Of a DNA stretch of 64,000 nt, positions 45,411 to 58,121 are shown in pieces. The first letter of the stretch is position 1; each line of letters opens with the position of its first letter. The stretch covers positions 31,088,187 to 31,152,186 of the forward strand of contig OX578284.1 of assembly GCA_951217055.1 (NCBI GenBank). Reading direction: 5' to 3'. The translations under genes were made by a program, and so were the position numbers. Origin of the DNA: Gerris lacustris (lineage: Eukaryota; Arthropoda; Insecta; Hemiptera; Gerridae). The notes under the pieces were generated by a model, which did no database searches, was not told where the DNA came from, and worked only from the letters and a program-made list of their open reading frames with translations.

Positions 45411-46696
45411 TTTACATAAAAAAAAAATGCTATTATTGGTATTGATAAGTTAATATTGGCTATTATTGAACAATACAAGTATATGCATTTCCTCTCAGAA
45501 TGAATGAATTATTATCTATAATTATATTTATGTTAGATGGGATTTCTTCAAAGTGTTCTTAGATTATTCATCAAAGATCTAATCATGATCTAAATTATAA
45601 GTCACTAAACCTTAAAACATTTGGATTTAATTAACTTTCAAAGAAACCTCTATGAACTCGTATTTTTAAATAGAATATAGGTATACCACAGCAATATTAT
45701 GTTTTGGAGCTAGTTTGTCTGATTCGTCAAAATTTTTATTAAAGATACTGTAGAATGGGGAAAACCACAACAATAATTTGATTATTATTTGTTGTCACAA
45801 TTTCGCCTGAATTTTAAATTTTTCTCTTAATGACGTAGGAGAATGGCAACAATAGGAAACAATATCGTTGCGACTTTAGTGTCACATATATTTTACATTA
45901 CTTGTTCAAATTATCAGGTTGTTATATTATAATACACCTAATTATTTTAGGATCCTCGCTAGTAGGATTCTAAAACTGTTTCTGAAGTATTGAAATTCAA
46001 ATACTAATGTATAGATTCACAGGACAGAATACGGGTCTAAAATGGCCAGTGGAGGTCGCTAAAACACTAATTATAAAAGTTGTCGTGATGAGTAAGTGGT
46101 ATTTGGATCATATATTAACTAGAAATCCTAATTAAATTTCTAATTAATGTTAATTAATTGTAATTTAAAATTATTGGAAATGCTCCATACGTTGTTCTGC
46201 CTCGTAGCTTATTATAGGGCAGAATTAATTCAAGTAGATTTATTTTGTATTAAATCGACTGATATAAAGTAGACCATTGGTTGAAGATTATTATAAATGA
46301 CATCTCAAAATATTATTTCTTTGCCTAACAATTAATTTAAATCAAATTATAATTATTATTAACACTGGATAATAATTATAATTTAATTTAAATTAAAATT
46401 TAAACTCTCCGTACTATGAATACTACCAAAACCTAAAAATTGAATTTATTAATACATATATACAATTAATTTGAAATATAATATGTCTAACCTATGAAAA
46501 GTTTAAATTATACATTTATTTCATCCTCGAAAAACACTATAATTATTTTAAACACAGAAGTTAAAGCTTGGCTGAATCACTAGTGGAATCTCTATTATAA
46601 GTGATAGTAAAAAATCCCTTTGTTAAACGATCATTAAATATAAAGTTTTCAAATTACTGTAAATAAATAAAAATAAAAATCAATATTTTTTAAGTT
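45411..46696. other. AT-rich stretch, nothing recognised
   Basis: A local inverted pair of 'aaattataattatta' type lies near 46330-46400. There are no genes. Confidence 0.4.
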
Positions 46697-47921
46697 GTTG
46701 GAGGTAGTAAAGAGGTACGTGACTGCAACTATCTTTAACCACCTTTGACCTTCTTGAACCACCTCAAAAAAAAAAACTTTATTTTATGAATTTTAATTTT
46801 ATTTTCTTTAAACGTATAATTGGTTAAAGGTTAGAGTTGGTCCAAATGGTTGGTGTGGCTCTTGCCACCTTAAAACACCTCTAGCCACCTCTTACCAACT
46901 CCAATCAATTCCAAACAATTTTTTTAAATTTAAAAAAAAAAATAATATAAAAAAAAAAATTAAAATAATTTTTAAAAAAATTCCAATTTTTTAAAAAAAA
47001 TTTTTTTATAAAAAACGCTAATAAATTTTTTTTAGGAAAAAATATTTTGGAATTGGGTGGAGGTGGTTAGAGTTGGTTTAACTTGGTTAGAGGTTGTTTG
47101 AGGTGGTTACACCTCGATGACCTCCAACCACCACGAACCACCTTGAACCACCTCATACCATCTCTAACCACCTACAACCAATGCCATAATATTTTTTACA
47201 AAAAAAAAACAAAATTTAAAAAAATTAAAAATGTTTAGATGTTTATGTTAGAGGTGGTTGGAGGTGGTTAGCGGTGGTTACAGGAGAATCCACCTGGAAC
47301 CACCTCCAACCAGCTTGAACCACCCCCAACCACCTTGAACCACCCCCAACCACCTCAAACTACGTCGAACCACCTCAAACCATATCTAACCACCTCGAAT
47401 CATCTCTAACCACCTCGAACCATTTCTCACCACCTCCAACCGATTCCAAAATATTTTTACAAAAATATCTAAATAATTATTTTTTTAAAATTTTAGATTA
47501 AAAAAAAAAAATTTAAAATGCTGTTTTTTTTGTAAAAAATATTTTGGAATTGTTTAGATGTGGTTTGAGGTGGTTCGATGTGGTTAGAGGTGGATGCAAC
47601 AACCTCTAACCACCTCGAACCACCTCCAACAACACAAAATATATTTTACTTCTTTTTTAATTGAAATTTATATAAAAACATATTTAAAATTAAAAAAAAA
47701 AAAAACATTTCAAAATGTCGATTTCTCTTTTTAAATGTGTTTTTTGAATTTTTATTTGAATTTTTTTTTAATTATAATTGGTTATAGGGGTTGGATTTGG
47801 TTATAGGTGGTTGGAGATGTTTAGAGAAGGTTCGAAATGGTTGGTGTGGCTCTTGCCACCTTGAACCAACTTGAAACCTTAAACTACTTTAAATTACCTT
47901 TAACTATCTTGAACCACTTCC
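46697..47921. repeat. AACCACC/GGTGGTT palindromic minisatellite array
   Basis: Roughly 10-bp units (AACCACCTCN, or its complement GGTGGTTNGA) fill about 1.2 kb. The orientation switches repeatedly: a block of GGTTAGAGGT units on the left is followed by a block of ACCTCNAACC units, then an AT-rich spacer, about five to six times. The spacers are alike and partly palindromic too (a 'tttttgtaaaaaatatttt' core with flanking 'ggaattg'). Units vary by point changes, so the array is old or weakly homogenised. A single-cycle relative lies at 16083-16186. Confidence 0.9.
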
Positions 47922-47979
47922 GGAAGAGGGACGATGGGGCCTGCACTAGTTGAAGTTTGGCGTTTAATCTTGTGTAGAC

Positions 47980-48345
47980 ATAGGCTTAGCCAAGTCTCTC
48001 CCTTTCTGTAAATTTTTAAATATAGGTCTTAATATAAACCATAGGGGAAACATAAATATAAATAACATAAACTGTTTAACCTATATGTGCTGCGTCCTGC
48101 GTAATGGTCAAGTCAGAACATGTTTTTACTTAAATGAGTTGAGAGATTTGGGAAAGGAAATGTTATTGTACGAGTATGTAGGGGCTGAGTCTAGAGAGCG
48201 GGAAAGACAAACATTATTTGCTTGAGTTGGATGGATTAGATCAAAACTTACGCGGACAAGAGGAGTCTTTGCTAAACCTATGATATCACAAACATTTTAC
48301 TTTTGTCTTGGCTTATATTTTTATTTAAATGTTTTGTTGAGATCT
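47980..48345 (-). mobile_element. L-R family, copy 3 (inverted)
   Basis: 'gtcaagtcagaaca', 'gatttgggaaagga', 'gggaaagacaaacatta' and 'cttggctta' occur in the order expected for the inverted copies at 5617-5833, with more divergence. A forward 'cttagccaagtctc' piece stands at 47988-48001, so this copy is also foldback-like. Confidence 0.65.
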
Positions 48346-48466
48346 ATTTAAATCGAAAAAACTAAGATTATTCTTCATTCTATTCTTTATCTAGCTTCAA
48401 CTAACTTGCTATAGGGAAATTTAACACAGTCTTAAAATCGTATTTATCCAATATTTTGTTTTAATA

Positions 48467-49478
48467 CAGGGGTTCCCAACCTTTTTCCTTCATCGACCCC
48501 TTTAAAAAATATGATTTTCTTCATCGACCCCCTGCATTTTTCCATTAATATACAGCATAAAACGTTAGCAGAATTTTAAATATTGCACTTAAAAATCCTA
48601 AAAGATAACAATTGTGCTAAGAACTTGGACAAAAAATGAGAAAAAGTGGTTTATATAGATTTCAGATAACACATAAACTTGATTTAAGATTTATCGATAT
48701 TGTAATTGGACAATGGTTCGATTTTTCATTAATGTGGTCATAGTGTTTTTTATTGAAAACTTTTTTTTATAATATTTGGCCTGAAATTACCTATCATCGG
48801 ATAGTCACTATAGCTGACATAACATATCTTATTTTAATTTTTTTAAGAGTTCAGTGTAAATTTTTAAAAAAATTCAAAACAAATATTATATGTTCACCTC
48901 TAGTGCGTACGTTTGTAGCAGTTCGCTGAGAGAAATTCTTCTGTCATTTCTCTTAATCTGGAGCTATAATATCGAACATTATAACATCAAAATACTGTTT
49001 CTACAAAAAGTGATTTATCCAACTGCAGAAAATTTACTGTTTTGCAATTCACAAATTAAGGATTTTTTTTAGTATCTTCTGACATTTCATATATATGACG
49101 TTGTTTGGTGACTAATAAATCCAGTGAAATAATTACAGTGCGGAATACTTTTTAAAACTGGTTCAGGGTTCATTTTTATAACAGTTTTTATTTCCTCCTT
49201 TATTGCTGGGGGGCGACATTATTTTTTCACCAGTAGTATGTGGATATCAAGCTTTTAAAATGAACAAAGAAATATTGTAAAAGGCTTCTAATCCACCAGC
49301 ATTATTTACAGAAGTTGACGGTGTAAGAAATTATTTAATTTCCGCTTTAGAACGATGCCATTTAGAATCTTGAAATAATCAATCTTCAAACATTTTAAAT
49401 TTATCAAAGACCCCCAATAGATCCTTGGAATACTATAGACCCCTTTTAAATTTCCATAGACCCCGTTGGGAAACGCTG
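48467..49478. mobile_element. hAT-type non-autonomous element
   Basis: The left end 'caggggttcccaac' and the right end 'gttgggaaacgctg' are inverted repeats with differences only at the outer bases. The subterminal 'catcgaccccc' on the left has a 'tagaccccgttg' partner on the right. Flanks TTTTAATA and TTTTAACT agree at 6 of 8 bases, a worn 8-bp duplication. No transposase frame was found in the 1.0-kb interior. Confidence 0.8.
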
Positions 49479-50340
49479 TTTTAACTAGTAAATTATTTAT
49501 TTGGTGTTTTGGCTTAGATAGAGAAGAGAAGGCTTTTTTATTAATTAAAAAAAAAAACCTTTGAACTTTAAGGGAATTTAAATCCCCTAATAGAATGAAA
49601 AGTGTGAAAGGAAATGTTAAACATGATTTAACGACAACATCCATCTAAAAAATAACGAATTGTGTTAAAATAGTTAATTGTTCCATAACTTCCAAACCTG
49701 TTTCCATTGCCTGTTTCGACAATTGTGAATGTATACTTTGTATACCACAAGTTAATTAATTTGCATGATGTAGGAAGCTCACCCTTATTGCCATTTAGTC
49801 ACGAATCTTACAAGGGTTTGTGGGTCAAGTGGAAGAAGCCGCAAGCCACCATGATTCCGACCCTTGGAATACAATACCAAACTTCACTTTAGTTTCAATC
49901 ATCTAGCTTCCAAATTTAGGATCTGGAACCCACTACTCATTTTTAACCTCTAAAGTTCAAGTAGAGAGTTGAAAGGGCTTGTCATGATAACTAGAGAGTA
50001 TTATTGGCTGGATTGCAAGTCCCAATCATCATTTCTTTTTTTGCTTCCGAGTTAACTGAATTTAAAAATTATTTGACAGATCCGTCTCATCCGACGGGAT
50101 AATGTTACCTGGATTCCAACATAAGCTACTGGAAAAAATAATGAAAATTTAGTAAATGACTTTTTGCTTAATCATATTTTTTTATTAAACAAATTTTATA
50201 ATATTTATGCATGAATTATTAGACAAATATACTGAAGCATTCAATTTTTAAGTCAGTAGATCGTATTTTGACCTATTTAGTTTTACTTTGTAAATTGTTT
50301 AAAAATTACTCTTTATGAAACTACACTGTGTTGTGTGGTT
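49479..50340. other. AT-rich stretch, nothing recognised
   Basis: 49700-49900 is less AT-rich and open on the plus strand for 61 codons, without recognisable content. Confidence 0.35.
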
Positions 50341-51170
50341 AATTTTTTTTTTTTTTTTTTTTAGAAACCCTATAGTTTCGTGCCTGTGTCTGTCTGTCTG
50401 TCACTCTGTGCGGTTCCAATAACTTTTGAATCAAAAGAGATAATAACATGAAAGTTTCTAGTATTTAAGATCGTTTTGACGCGCACACAGGAAAAATATA
50501 GCGATCTCAAAATTATCAGCTGTTCAGATCCAAAATGGTGGATACATCGTGTCCCACAAAAAAAATATTTTAGCGGGTATCAAATGAAAGGTATTGAAGA
50601 GTAGATTACAAAAATATATAACATTTGTAGAAAGTGTTTAATTATTAACGCCATTTTGTCAAAAAACATTAAAATGTTGCGTGTCCCCACCTTCAAACTA
50701 TATTTCTGCTTATACTAAAACCTAAAAAAATATGCAAAATTTGCGGTCTGCTGGGCCATAGAAAAAATGAGAATAGCAATTTGATCTGATGCGGCAAATT
50801 TTTTTTTTTTAAATTTTGAGTGGGGTATCGAATGAAAGGTATTTGAGATTACACTTTCCACACATCTTGTGGAAAGTGTTTAATTTTTCGTGCCATTTTA
50901 TAAAAAAAACATCGTTTTTGCGTGCCTCCCCCCCCCCCCCCCCCCCCCTTATACTAACTAATTTCATTTTCATGTTCATAATACCAACGAAACACTTTTT
51001 ACGTGAGACTTCACGCACAACCAATTTATTGTTATTTAATTTATATAGTTTATTTAGTTTTGCAGCTTGGTTTTATATTTTAGAAGAAATGCCAATGAGA
51101 CGAACATTTTTTTCCCACAGCGACACCACTATAAATTAATAAAGATCGTTAAAACTATTGAAGCGGACCT
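50341..51170 (+). repeat. Repeat family D
   Basis: It opens after a T run with the hairpin GAAAC-cctata-GTTTC (50364-50379), then a 'ctgtctgtctgtcactctg' run. Two internal near-repeats contain 'gtatcaaatgaaaggtattg' and 'gtatcgaatgaaaggtattt' (50577 and 50825) with matching 'gaaagtgtttaatt' tails. There is a C run at about 50928-50947. The end, 'taaagatcgttaaaactat', is shared with the tail of family C near 54275. Frames on both strands through the C run are artefacts. Confidence 0.65.
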
Positions 51171-52139
51171 ATACGTTTTACAATAGAGAAAACAATCTTT
51201 TTACCGATATTTTATGTAACAATTTTAATATAACTTTATATACATTGTCTAATGCACAACTGAAACAGGCATGTAAAATTTCAACTTGATACATGCTGTA
51301 GTTTTTGTGTGGCGAAGTGATACATTTAATAATAATTGGAAGTTTGTGGCTAACTAACATTAAGATAGATTTTTTTGTAATTGGTTGTCAACAAAGTTCG
51401 TTAATGGGAAACGATTCCATAATTCCAAAATTCCATAATCATTATCAATTTATCCAGAAATCAATCAATTGACAGATGACATAATAATGTTTTCAGTCCA
51501 CAAATTCTTTTCCACGTGTTTTTGCGTGCAGTCGCATACCAATGTGCTAAATTTCGTTGAAATTGATTGAATTTCACTTCAGTTATCGTCAGACCCGGAT
51601 CATCACTCACAAAGAGGCACAGAGTCAGACAGACATAGTTGTATTTTCTTTTTAACCGAAGAAAGCTCGAGCTTTTAATTTTAAGATTACTCCTTCCTAT
51701 GCATTATTACTTTAGGAACAATACTTTAGATTTAGGCCTTGGGAAATACTGTGGGGTAAAAGTTAAAAAGCCTTTACTCGTTTTAGATGTTAACAAACCT
51801 TGATCAACTTTTTGAAGTCTTAACCAGAAGCAATAGGAATTAAGATTTTGCAATTTTCCCATCATAGTAGTATTGATCTATGTATGTAGTTCTAACTTCA
51901 TCAATTTTGAAAACCACGAATTTTTACTTTTTCTCAACTTCTCCGAGGGTACAGAGGAAAAGTATTGTTTCTATTGAGTTTATTAGACTGCACCCAACGT
52001 ATATGCACACAAAATCATCGCACGTTTCATCATTATTCTCTAAATAGCAATTATATAAATGTTTTTAAAATGTGTTAACAGCTACATTTTGCAAAATAGC
52101 GTAAAAATACTTTTTCTTTTAAATTAATGGGCTAGTTTA
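51171..52139. other. Repeat debris
   Basis: 51520-51690 resembles the internal part of families C/D ('gttatcgtcagacccggatc', 'cacagagtcagacagacat'), ending in a small palindrome 'aaagctcgagcttt'. The rest is unrecognised. Confidence 0.4.
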
Positions 52140-52378
52140 CAGGGGTTCCCAACTATTTCGATTCTTGACTTCCTTGCTGATTCATATAGTGCTAAAAGAT
52201 AGGTAATCGCTTTGTTCTGAGAGGAAAACTCTTTCAATTGACTTAAAGAAATCAATCAGAAAATTTATAGTATTCATCTTTTCAAAAATAACCTGCCGCA
52301 ATAAATGGAAAATGGAAATAAAATAATAAACATTTTATAATTTTTGTGGCGCCCGGCGCACACATTGGGGAACCATTG
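52140..52378. mobile_element. Short hAT-like element
   Basis: It starts 'caggggttcccaac', like the 48467 element, and ends 'ttggggaaccattg'. Subterminal 'ggcgcccggcgcac' may belong to a second hAT-type end. No clear target duplication, so the borders are less certain. Confidence 0.55.
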
Positions 52379-53864
52379 CACACTTTTTACTTTTTGCAAA
52401 ATATGATTCTACTGAAAAAATAGAATAAATAAAAAACGTTTTGGCCAATTTGGCACCCACTCCAACCCGGCGCCAAGGGCATGCTCCCCCCTTCCACCCC
52501 CTTCTCAGATTTGTCACAGTATGTACTGTAACATTCACACATAGTATTCTTCTTTACACATATAAGCAGTATTTTTAAATAATTAGTATTTGCATTAAAA
52601 AGTCATTATACTTAATATTCTCTACACCGTTAAGTAAAATTATGAATTATTAGTATTAGTACTGAAAATTATTTAATATTAGCCTTTTTCTATTAAATAT
52701 TTTGCACTTTCTTTGTTTTATGTTGCCTTTTAATTTTAAATTAAAAATAAAATAAAATATATATTAAAAATTAATTATACATTATTAATGATTAGTGAAA
52801 CAATTTAATATTTCCCTTCGGATAATATGTTATATATTTGGAATAATGATATATTAAGAGTATATTGAATTTAATTAGTTTCCTTAGGATAGAGCTTTGC
52901 GATGCTGAGCAGATTTGTTGAGACAATTAAACGATAAAATTATGATGCACAAAAAATAAAAAATGATTAAATGGAAAGAAAAATTATAATTTGACCTCGT
53001 ATTTTATTCGATTTTTTTTCTTATTCTCATAGTCCTTATCTAAATAATTTATCATTATCTACGTCTATGTAAATTGTCGTGAAAATTGTTGCCTTATTAT
53101 CAGGTCACTCCTTAACCTGGCACAAGGTTTAGATTTGTGGTAAGGTAACTTGTAGCTCCTTTCTATTAGGGGGCCGAGGAGGTGCTGTGCGTGATAGCGT
53201 GCCTACCAGATATACAACTCGCAAACTAAATAAGAGGACCCCTTAACACTGAAAAACCTTTTATAATTTTTTTATCGATGTTTCTCGTGCACAACACACC
53301 GTAAAGAAAGTAGGGTAATGGTTATTATGCATTCGTGTGCCTACTCTCTATTCAAATCCTGTCTTTAAATTGTACGTGCACTTAATTCTTTAAAATGAAA
53401 GAAAAAAAATTACCGACTAGTTGTATATGCCGATTATAAAATTTGAAATTTTTTTTTTATTACAATTCTAAAATGCATAGAATAAAGTAAAACCTTATAA
53501 AAAATAAACTCTTATCATTAGCCTTACTTGTAAAATATCTTTATTGTATGTCTTGTAAAAATTAATTGAAGGGTAGAATGGGCCTTTTTATATAAAAAAA
53601 AGTCAGAGTAACCATTAAAATTAATTTTTGAAATTAATAAATGTCGTATAACATTATAGTTGCTAAGACATTAAAATAGCATAAGTATACATATTATTAC
53701 GCATTGCATGGTTTTCATTTACAAAAATAATAATATTTAAAAGTTTATGCGAAATATTAATTAAAAAAGTAGATTCGTTTTAAGTGTCAATTTTACAACT
53801 TCACTTGTCTTGGTAGTTTATTTTACGATTTTTTTCCTTCTATTTGTAGATTATTCCCTTTTGC
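52379..53864. other. AT-rich stretch, one possible SINE scrap
   Basis: 53160-53360 is less AT-rich and has a 'ttcaaatcctgtc' B-box-like piece near 53353, but no matching A box or target duplication. The rest is AT-rich with no features. Confidence 0.35.
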
Positions 53865-54425
53865 TTCCGAGCTTACCGAAGGTAACGGAAGCATTGTGTT
53901 CACTTTAGAGAACAAAAAACTTTTATGCCTCCCATTTTAAAAATTCCAAGATAGAAATCAGTTTCAGACATCATGGAACATTTTTGGTCTCGTGTCTGTC
54001 TGTCGGTCTGTGTCTCGAATTATGAAACGTGTGACTTGAGTAAATGTTGACCGATTTTGATGAAATTTGGTAGACATGTTTATTTTACCAATGCCCAGGA
54101 CGAGTTCGTTGGACAACGTTATCCATCCAAGCGTTCACGAGCAACGCTCGCGTAAACGTGAACTTCAGGAATTTTAGGTCGAAAAAAAATCTTACTTCAT
54201 CAATTCAATGAGGCAAACATTTTTTTCAAGTACAATTTTTTAGTAAAACCAACAGCAACACTGCTATGAAGTGTTAAAGATCGCTAAAACTATATGAATA
54301 GTTTTTACGCAATAAACAATATAACAATAAATTAATGTAACATTAATTTTAATGTTAATATAACAATAAAGTACATGATAGGATGCGAGGAAGCTATGTG
54401 CCACACTAATTGGTAGTCTGTTTTT
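53865..54425 (+). repeat. Repeat family C, copy 1
   Basis: It opens with a double-stem hairpin at 53865-53895: TGCTTCCG pairs with CGGAAGCA, enclosing TTACC/GGTAA. Then come a 'gtctgtctgtcggtctgtg' run (53991-54012), the box 'accgattttgatgaaatttg' (54050-54069), and 'aagcgttcacgagcaacgc' with a self-complementary ring of 'cgtgaac'. The end is 'agctatgtgccacactaatt' (54391-54410). The copy at 59395 has the same start and end. Confidence 0.75.
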
Positions 54426-54939
54426 TTTTTTTTTTTTACAGTTTTAACATTGGTGCAAGCATTATTTCGAAGCAAAATAACTACACTAACTAACCTACAC
54501 TAATACTACCAAATACTCCGACACAAATATCAGCTGTAAACGAAATTAAGCGAAGTAAGATTGTTCGTATTAAACTATTAAGCAGAAGAAAGTAAAATTT
54601 ATTCACATTTTTAAATTTTTTTTATTAGAACTTAACATTTAATGGCATATAAATGCAACAAAAATAAATTGTAATATTTTATTTAAATGCGCACTTTATT
54701 ATGCAGTATTTAATAACTCGGCAAAAATGTCTGGTATGATAGCCTTTTGTACTATTATCACTATATTAAGGAAAACTTCTATTTTAATATGTTTTTTCTC
54801 TGTAGTAGAGCTTTGCCGTATAAGCTATTATTATATATTATGATCTGCCTAATGTAAATTGTGGTATTACTGAGTAGAGCCTAAGAACAATTCGTGTCTA
54901 AAAATGATTAAGGATAATGGCTCGTTTGGGAGTTTGGAG
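54426..54939. other. AT-rich stretch, nothing recognised
   Basis: No gene was seen. Confidence 0.35.
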
Positions 54940-56060
54940 AAGCGTCTGGAAATTTCTGGTTGAAGGTTTAATAGCTCTATCCCGGGAGCAGGGGAAGCCC
55001 TCGGCCCTGTTGGAAAGGGTGCCTTGGGGGTGGGGGTCGGTAAGGACCCTCGAAACTGAAGAGATGTCGGGGGAAGGGTAGCGTCTGGGACAAGAGTTAA
55101 CTGAGATGGTAAAGCTCGAGCCAAAGAAGAGAACAACGAGTTTGTACCTCGCCTCCCAAAAAGCCACCAAACCAAGAACCAAACTTATTAGCATCTCTTT
55201 TTTTTTCTCTCTTTTACTTTTTCAAAACCACTGGTGAATAAAGAAAAAAAAGTGGAGAGAGAGTCGAGTGAAAACGGTTTTAAAATGTTGCCATGTTTCG
55301 GTTGTGGCTGGGGACTGTGGAAGAGTCGAGAGGACCTTGCAATTAGTTTTTCCTGTAATGTAAAAGTCCAAAAAGAGTAGTAGAGGTAGAAACGAAATTA
55401 TCGATCTCTAGGTGATTAGTATGTGAAAGGGCGCCACCCCTCGGAAAGAGTGGAGGGCGGCGTTTTTCACGACACGTGTACAGGGTAAAGAGGAGGGGGA
55501 GTGTTTGCGGAAATGCTAGAGAGAGGATGAGTGAGGAGAGGAGGAGGGCGGGTAGGCTTGTTTATTGACATATTTTCAAAAACGCTCTCTCCTATCCTTT
55601 CGCTCTCGTTCAAAAACCGCCTAAAAACCTTCCCCCTCCTCCCTCCCTGCTTGGCAACCAGGGGGGGAAGGGGAACCGACTCGGTCTAGTGTAATTGAAG
55701 CCGCTCGCTATGAGCCTACGCGCAACTGACGCACCCCGAGCCCCCCTTTTCTCCGAGGGTGGTAGGGCGGCCATTTTTCCGCACTAACACTGACTCTAGC
55801 GCTCCCCGGGTTGAAAAACGCCGCCCCTAACAACTACCACTAGAAATATTGTATCGATCTCGCTACTGCCGAGGCCTCTCCCCGGTAGTAGTGGGGGAGC
55901 CTACTTATAATTGCGTTTTCGCTGCCTTCCTTTTCTCTCTGTGCGAGTGTGGAAGAAGATCTATCCTCCCTGGCAACGGGCTCCCTCTTCCTCCTCCCGC
56001 TCGTCTTTAGCACTTTCACCTTTCTACCCTCCTGCCCTTTGATTACCCCTTCCCTACACT
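54940..56060. promoter_or_regulatory. CpG-rich block, candidate promoter
   Basis: CpG and overall GC rise sharply compared with all surrounding sequence, most strongly at 55440-55960. Visible sites include an E-box CACGTG (in 'cacgacacgtgtac', about 55468-55481), a forkhead-like TTGTTTATTGACA (55558-55570) and a TATA-like ACTTATAATT (55903-55912) with a candidate start about 25-35 bp downstream. No long frame with a credible product is present, so if it is a promoter, the transcript would begin with a non-coding exon running right. Two overlapping minus-strand frames at 54867-55194 and one plus-strand frame at 55949-56161 look like by-products of the GC-rich composition. Confidence 0.45.
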
Positions 56061-57284
56061 ATTCCCTCTCCGTCCAGAAACCTTACCTTTTTCCTGTTGC
56101 GGAAAAATTCCACCTTATAATAAACTTTTTAAATAAACTGCCGGGCCTGTTGGAAACATGAGATCTTTTACTTTCAAAATATCCGGTCCTAAAGAACAGA
56201 ATTGTATTTCCGGCTCTAAGGCTTTGTTAGTTGCCAAAAATCTAAAGTATTGTTTGAAAAACCAAGTGTTAATTAAGAAGAAAACGATACACCAAAAAGT
56301 AATCATTTTCTAAACGATAAAGGAGTTTTGGACTTTCTAACCTAATAAACAAAATTATTAGATAAACAAAAATTAAAGATTAAAAACTTAGGACCTTGAA
56401 CTGAAATAACGTTTTTTGTACCCTGTTAAAATAGAAACATAGAGGCCTAGAGGAATCCTCATCTTTTAATATAATGAGCCCAAAGTAAATCACCGTCCAA
56501 TATATTAGTTTGATGAAAAAGCATAAACCATTCGAGTGTGAAAATAAACGACTCATGGATAAAATAGGAATAGAGAAAAGAGACAGGGTTAGCACAAAGA
56601 CGAAGGTTACAAACGTTCATTTACCTTCAAGCTATACTGTTGGTTAGATCAATGGGTAGGATTCAATTGTGCAAATTACACGTAAATATTGTTAGAATCT
56701 GTTCTCTGAAACAATATTAATTAAGTAATTTTATGAACCAAATAGCGATTACCTATTGATAATAATCAGGAGCTTAGTCAAAGTATACTTATAGCTAGTT
56801 GAATTATTATGTCTTCTTCTTTTGAAGATTATTTTCTAACAGATATTTAGAAATTGTGTCAATTATGTGCGTAGTTGGTCTATGTGTGGCCTAAAAATAA
56901 ATCAGTATTAGACAAAGTTTAGTTTTTATAGTCGAGTTGCAGTACCCAACTAATTTTCTTTAATACTAAAATAACTTAATTTCCCTAATTTCAGCCCATT
57001 TGATTAGATTGTTAAAACTACAATAATTAATTGCCGCATTTATGCTGAGACCCTGTAAATAATTGCCCCTAGAAAAATAATTTGAAGCATCTTTATATAA
57101 TATCATAGAAATGCACTTGGTCTATACTATAAGAATAATTAAGGAGTTTTACAAAAATGCCAGAAAAGTTGTAGCCATTTCTATTTGTATATGGTATAAA
57201 AACCTTGTAAACTAAATTCAAACAAAAATAATATATTATAAAACCGTTTGCTTCATTATTTAATTCGCTCTAGCCATTTTTAAT
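56061..57284. other. AT-rich stretch, nothing recognised
   Basis: Possibly a first intron of a gene started in the CpG-rich block. No exon was identified. Confidence 0.35.
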
Positions 57285-58121
57285 AAAAAAAAATCGGGTA
57301 CGGGGTACCTCGGAACTTTTCCTCACCTCAGAGGCAACTAAAGTGGCCTCTGGAAGCAGCATTGGACGTGGTCAGTACTTGGATGGGTGACCGTTCTGAA
57401 CTAACTGATTTATTTTCATTCTTCAAAAAAACCTTATTTTTAATACCTATATTTTATTTAATTATTTGAAGTTTGGCGGTATTTTGACTGATGTCACAAC
57501 AAACTTTGACGTCATAAAAATTATCGCACTAATAAATAATTATATTCGCTTATAACTTTTAAACTAATTAATGGAATTTCATCGGGTTTTTTTATATTTG
57601 TTCCTTAATTTTTTCCAGTTCCAACGATATGCTAAACGTCAAAAATATAAACCTATTATTTATACTTTCGGTATTATTAACCGTCAAAGTTTAAAAAATC
57701 AAAAATTGATAACTTCAAAATGGCGACCAATATCAAAATGAAATTTATTGGGCTTGTTTGTCATACAGAGAGGTACATTCAAGCCAAATTTCAACTCGAT
57801 CAGGACCATTTTCGATTTATTACGATTTTTTAAATTTTTGATGACTCAGCAAACTGGGTTCAAGATGGCGGAAAAAGTTGATTTTCCGGGTGGCACAACT
57901 ACAGGTTAGGGCTGATTTTTCTGCCAAGTTTCAACTCTCTAGGTTAAATACCTTGGGCGCTTCGATGATATAACACATACACACATACACGCATACACAC
58001 ATACATACGTCATGCTGAAAACCACTCAGGAAGTCTTAAAAACACCTTAAACGGATAATTCCGTTGAAATCTCTTTTTGGTGAAAACAATACTTTTCCTA
58101 CTATTAGTAGTGAGGAAAAGT
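57285..58121 (+). mobile_element. Repeat family B, nearly complete 5S-headed SINE-like element
   Basis: The head begins 'cgggtacggggtacctcgg', then 5S rRNA-like 'agcagcattggacgtggtc' and 'agtacttggatgggtgacc' (57355-57391), matching the box A, intermediate and box C region of 5S genes that binds TFIIIA. The body has no frame but carries ACA-CATACA repeats (57966-58000). The 3' end is the hairpin ACTTTTCCT ... AGGAAAAGT (58091-58121) followed by AAAAAAG. The order, a 5S-type internal promoter first and a 3' end with A-rich tail, fits a polymerase III-transcribed SINE3-like element, although the body (about 700 bp) is long for a SINE. Confidence 0.75.

Noticed and set aside
50809..51139. Overlapping frames on both strands with poly-Pro or poly-Gly
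   Set aside because: Produced by the C run inside repeat family D.
54867..55194. Two overlapping minus-strand frames of about 100 codons
   Set aside because: GC-rich low-stop DNA in the CpG-rich block; the two frames exclude each other and neither shows a known motif.
57355..57404. Functional 5S rRNA gene
   Set aside because: Only the internal control region is 5S-like; the 5' third and the 3' stem are missing and it is joined to a repeat body.
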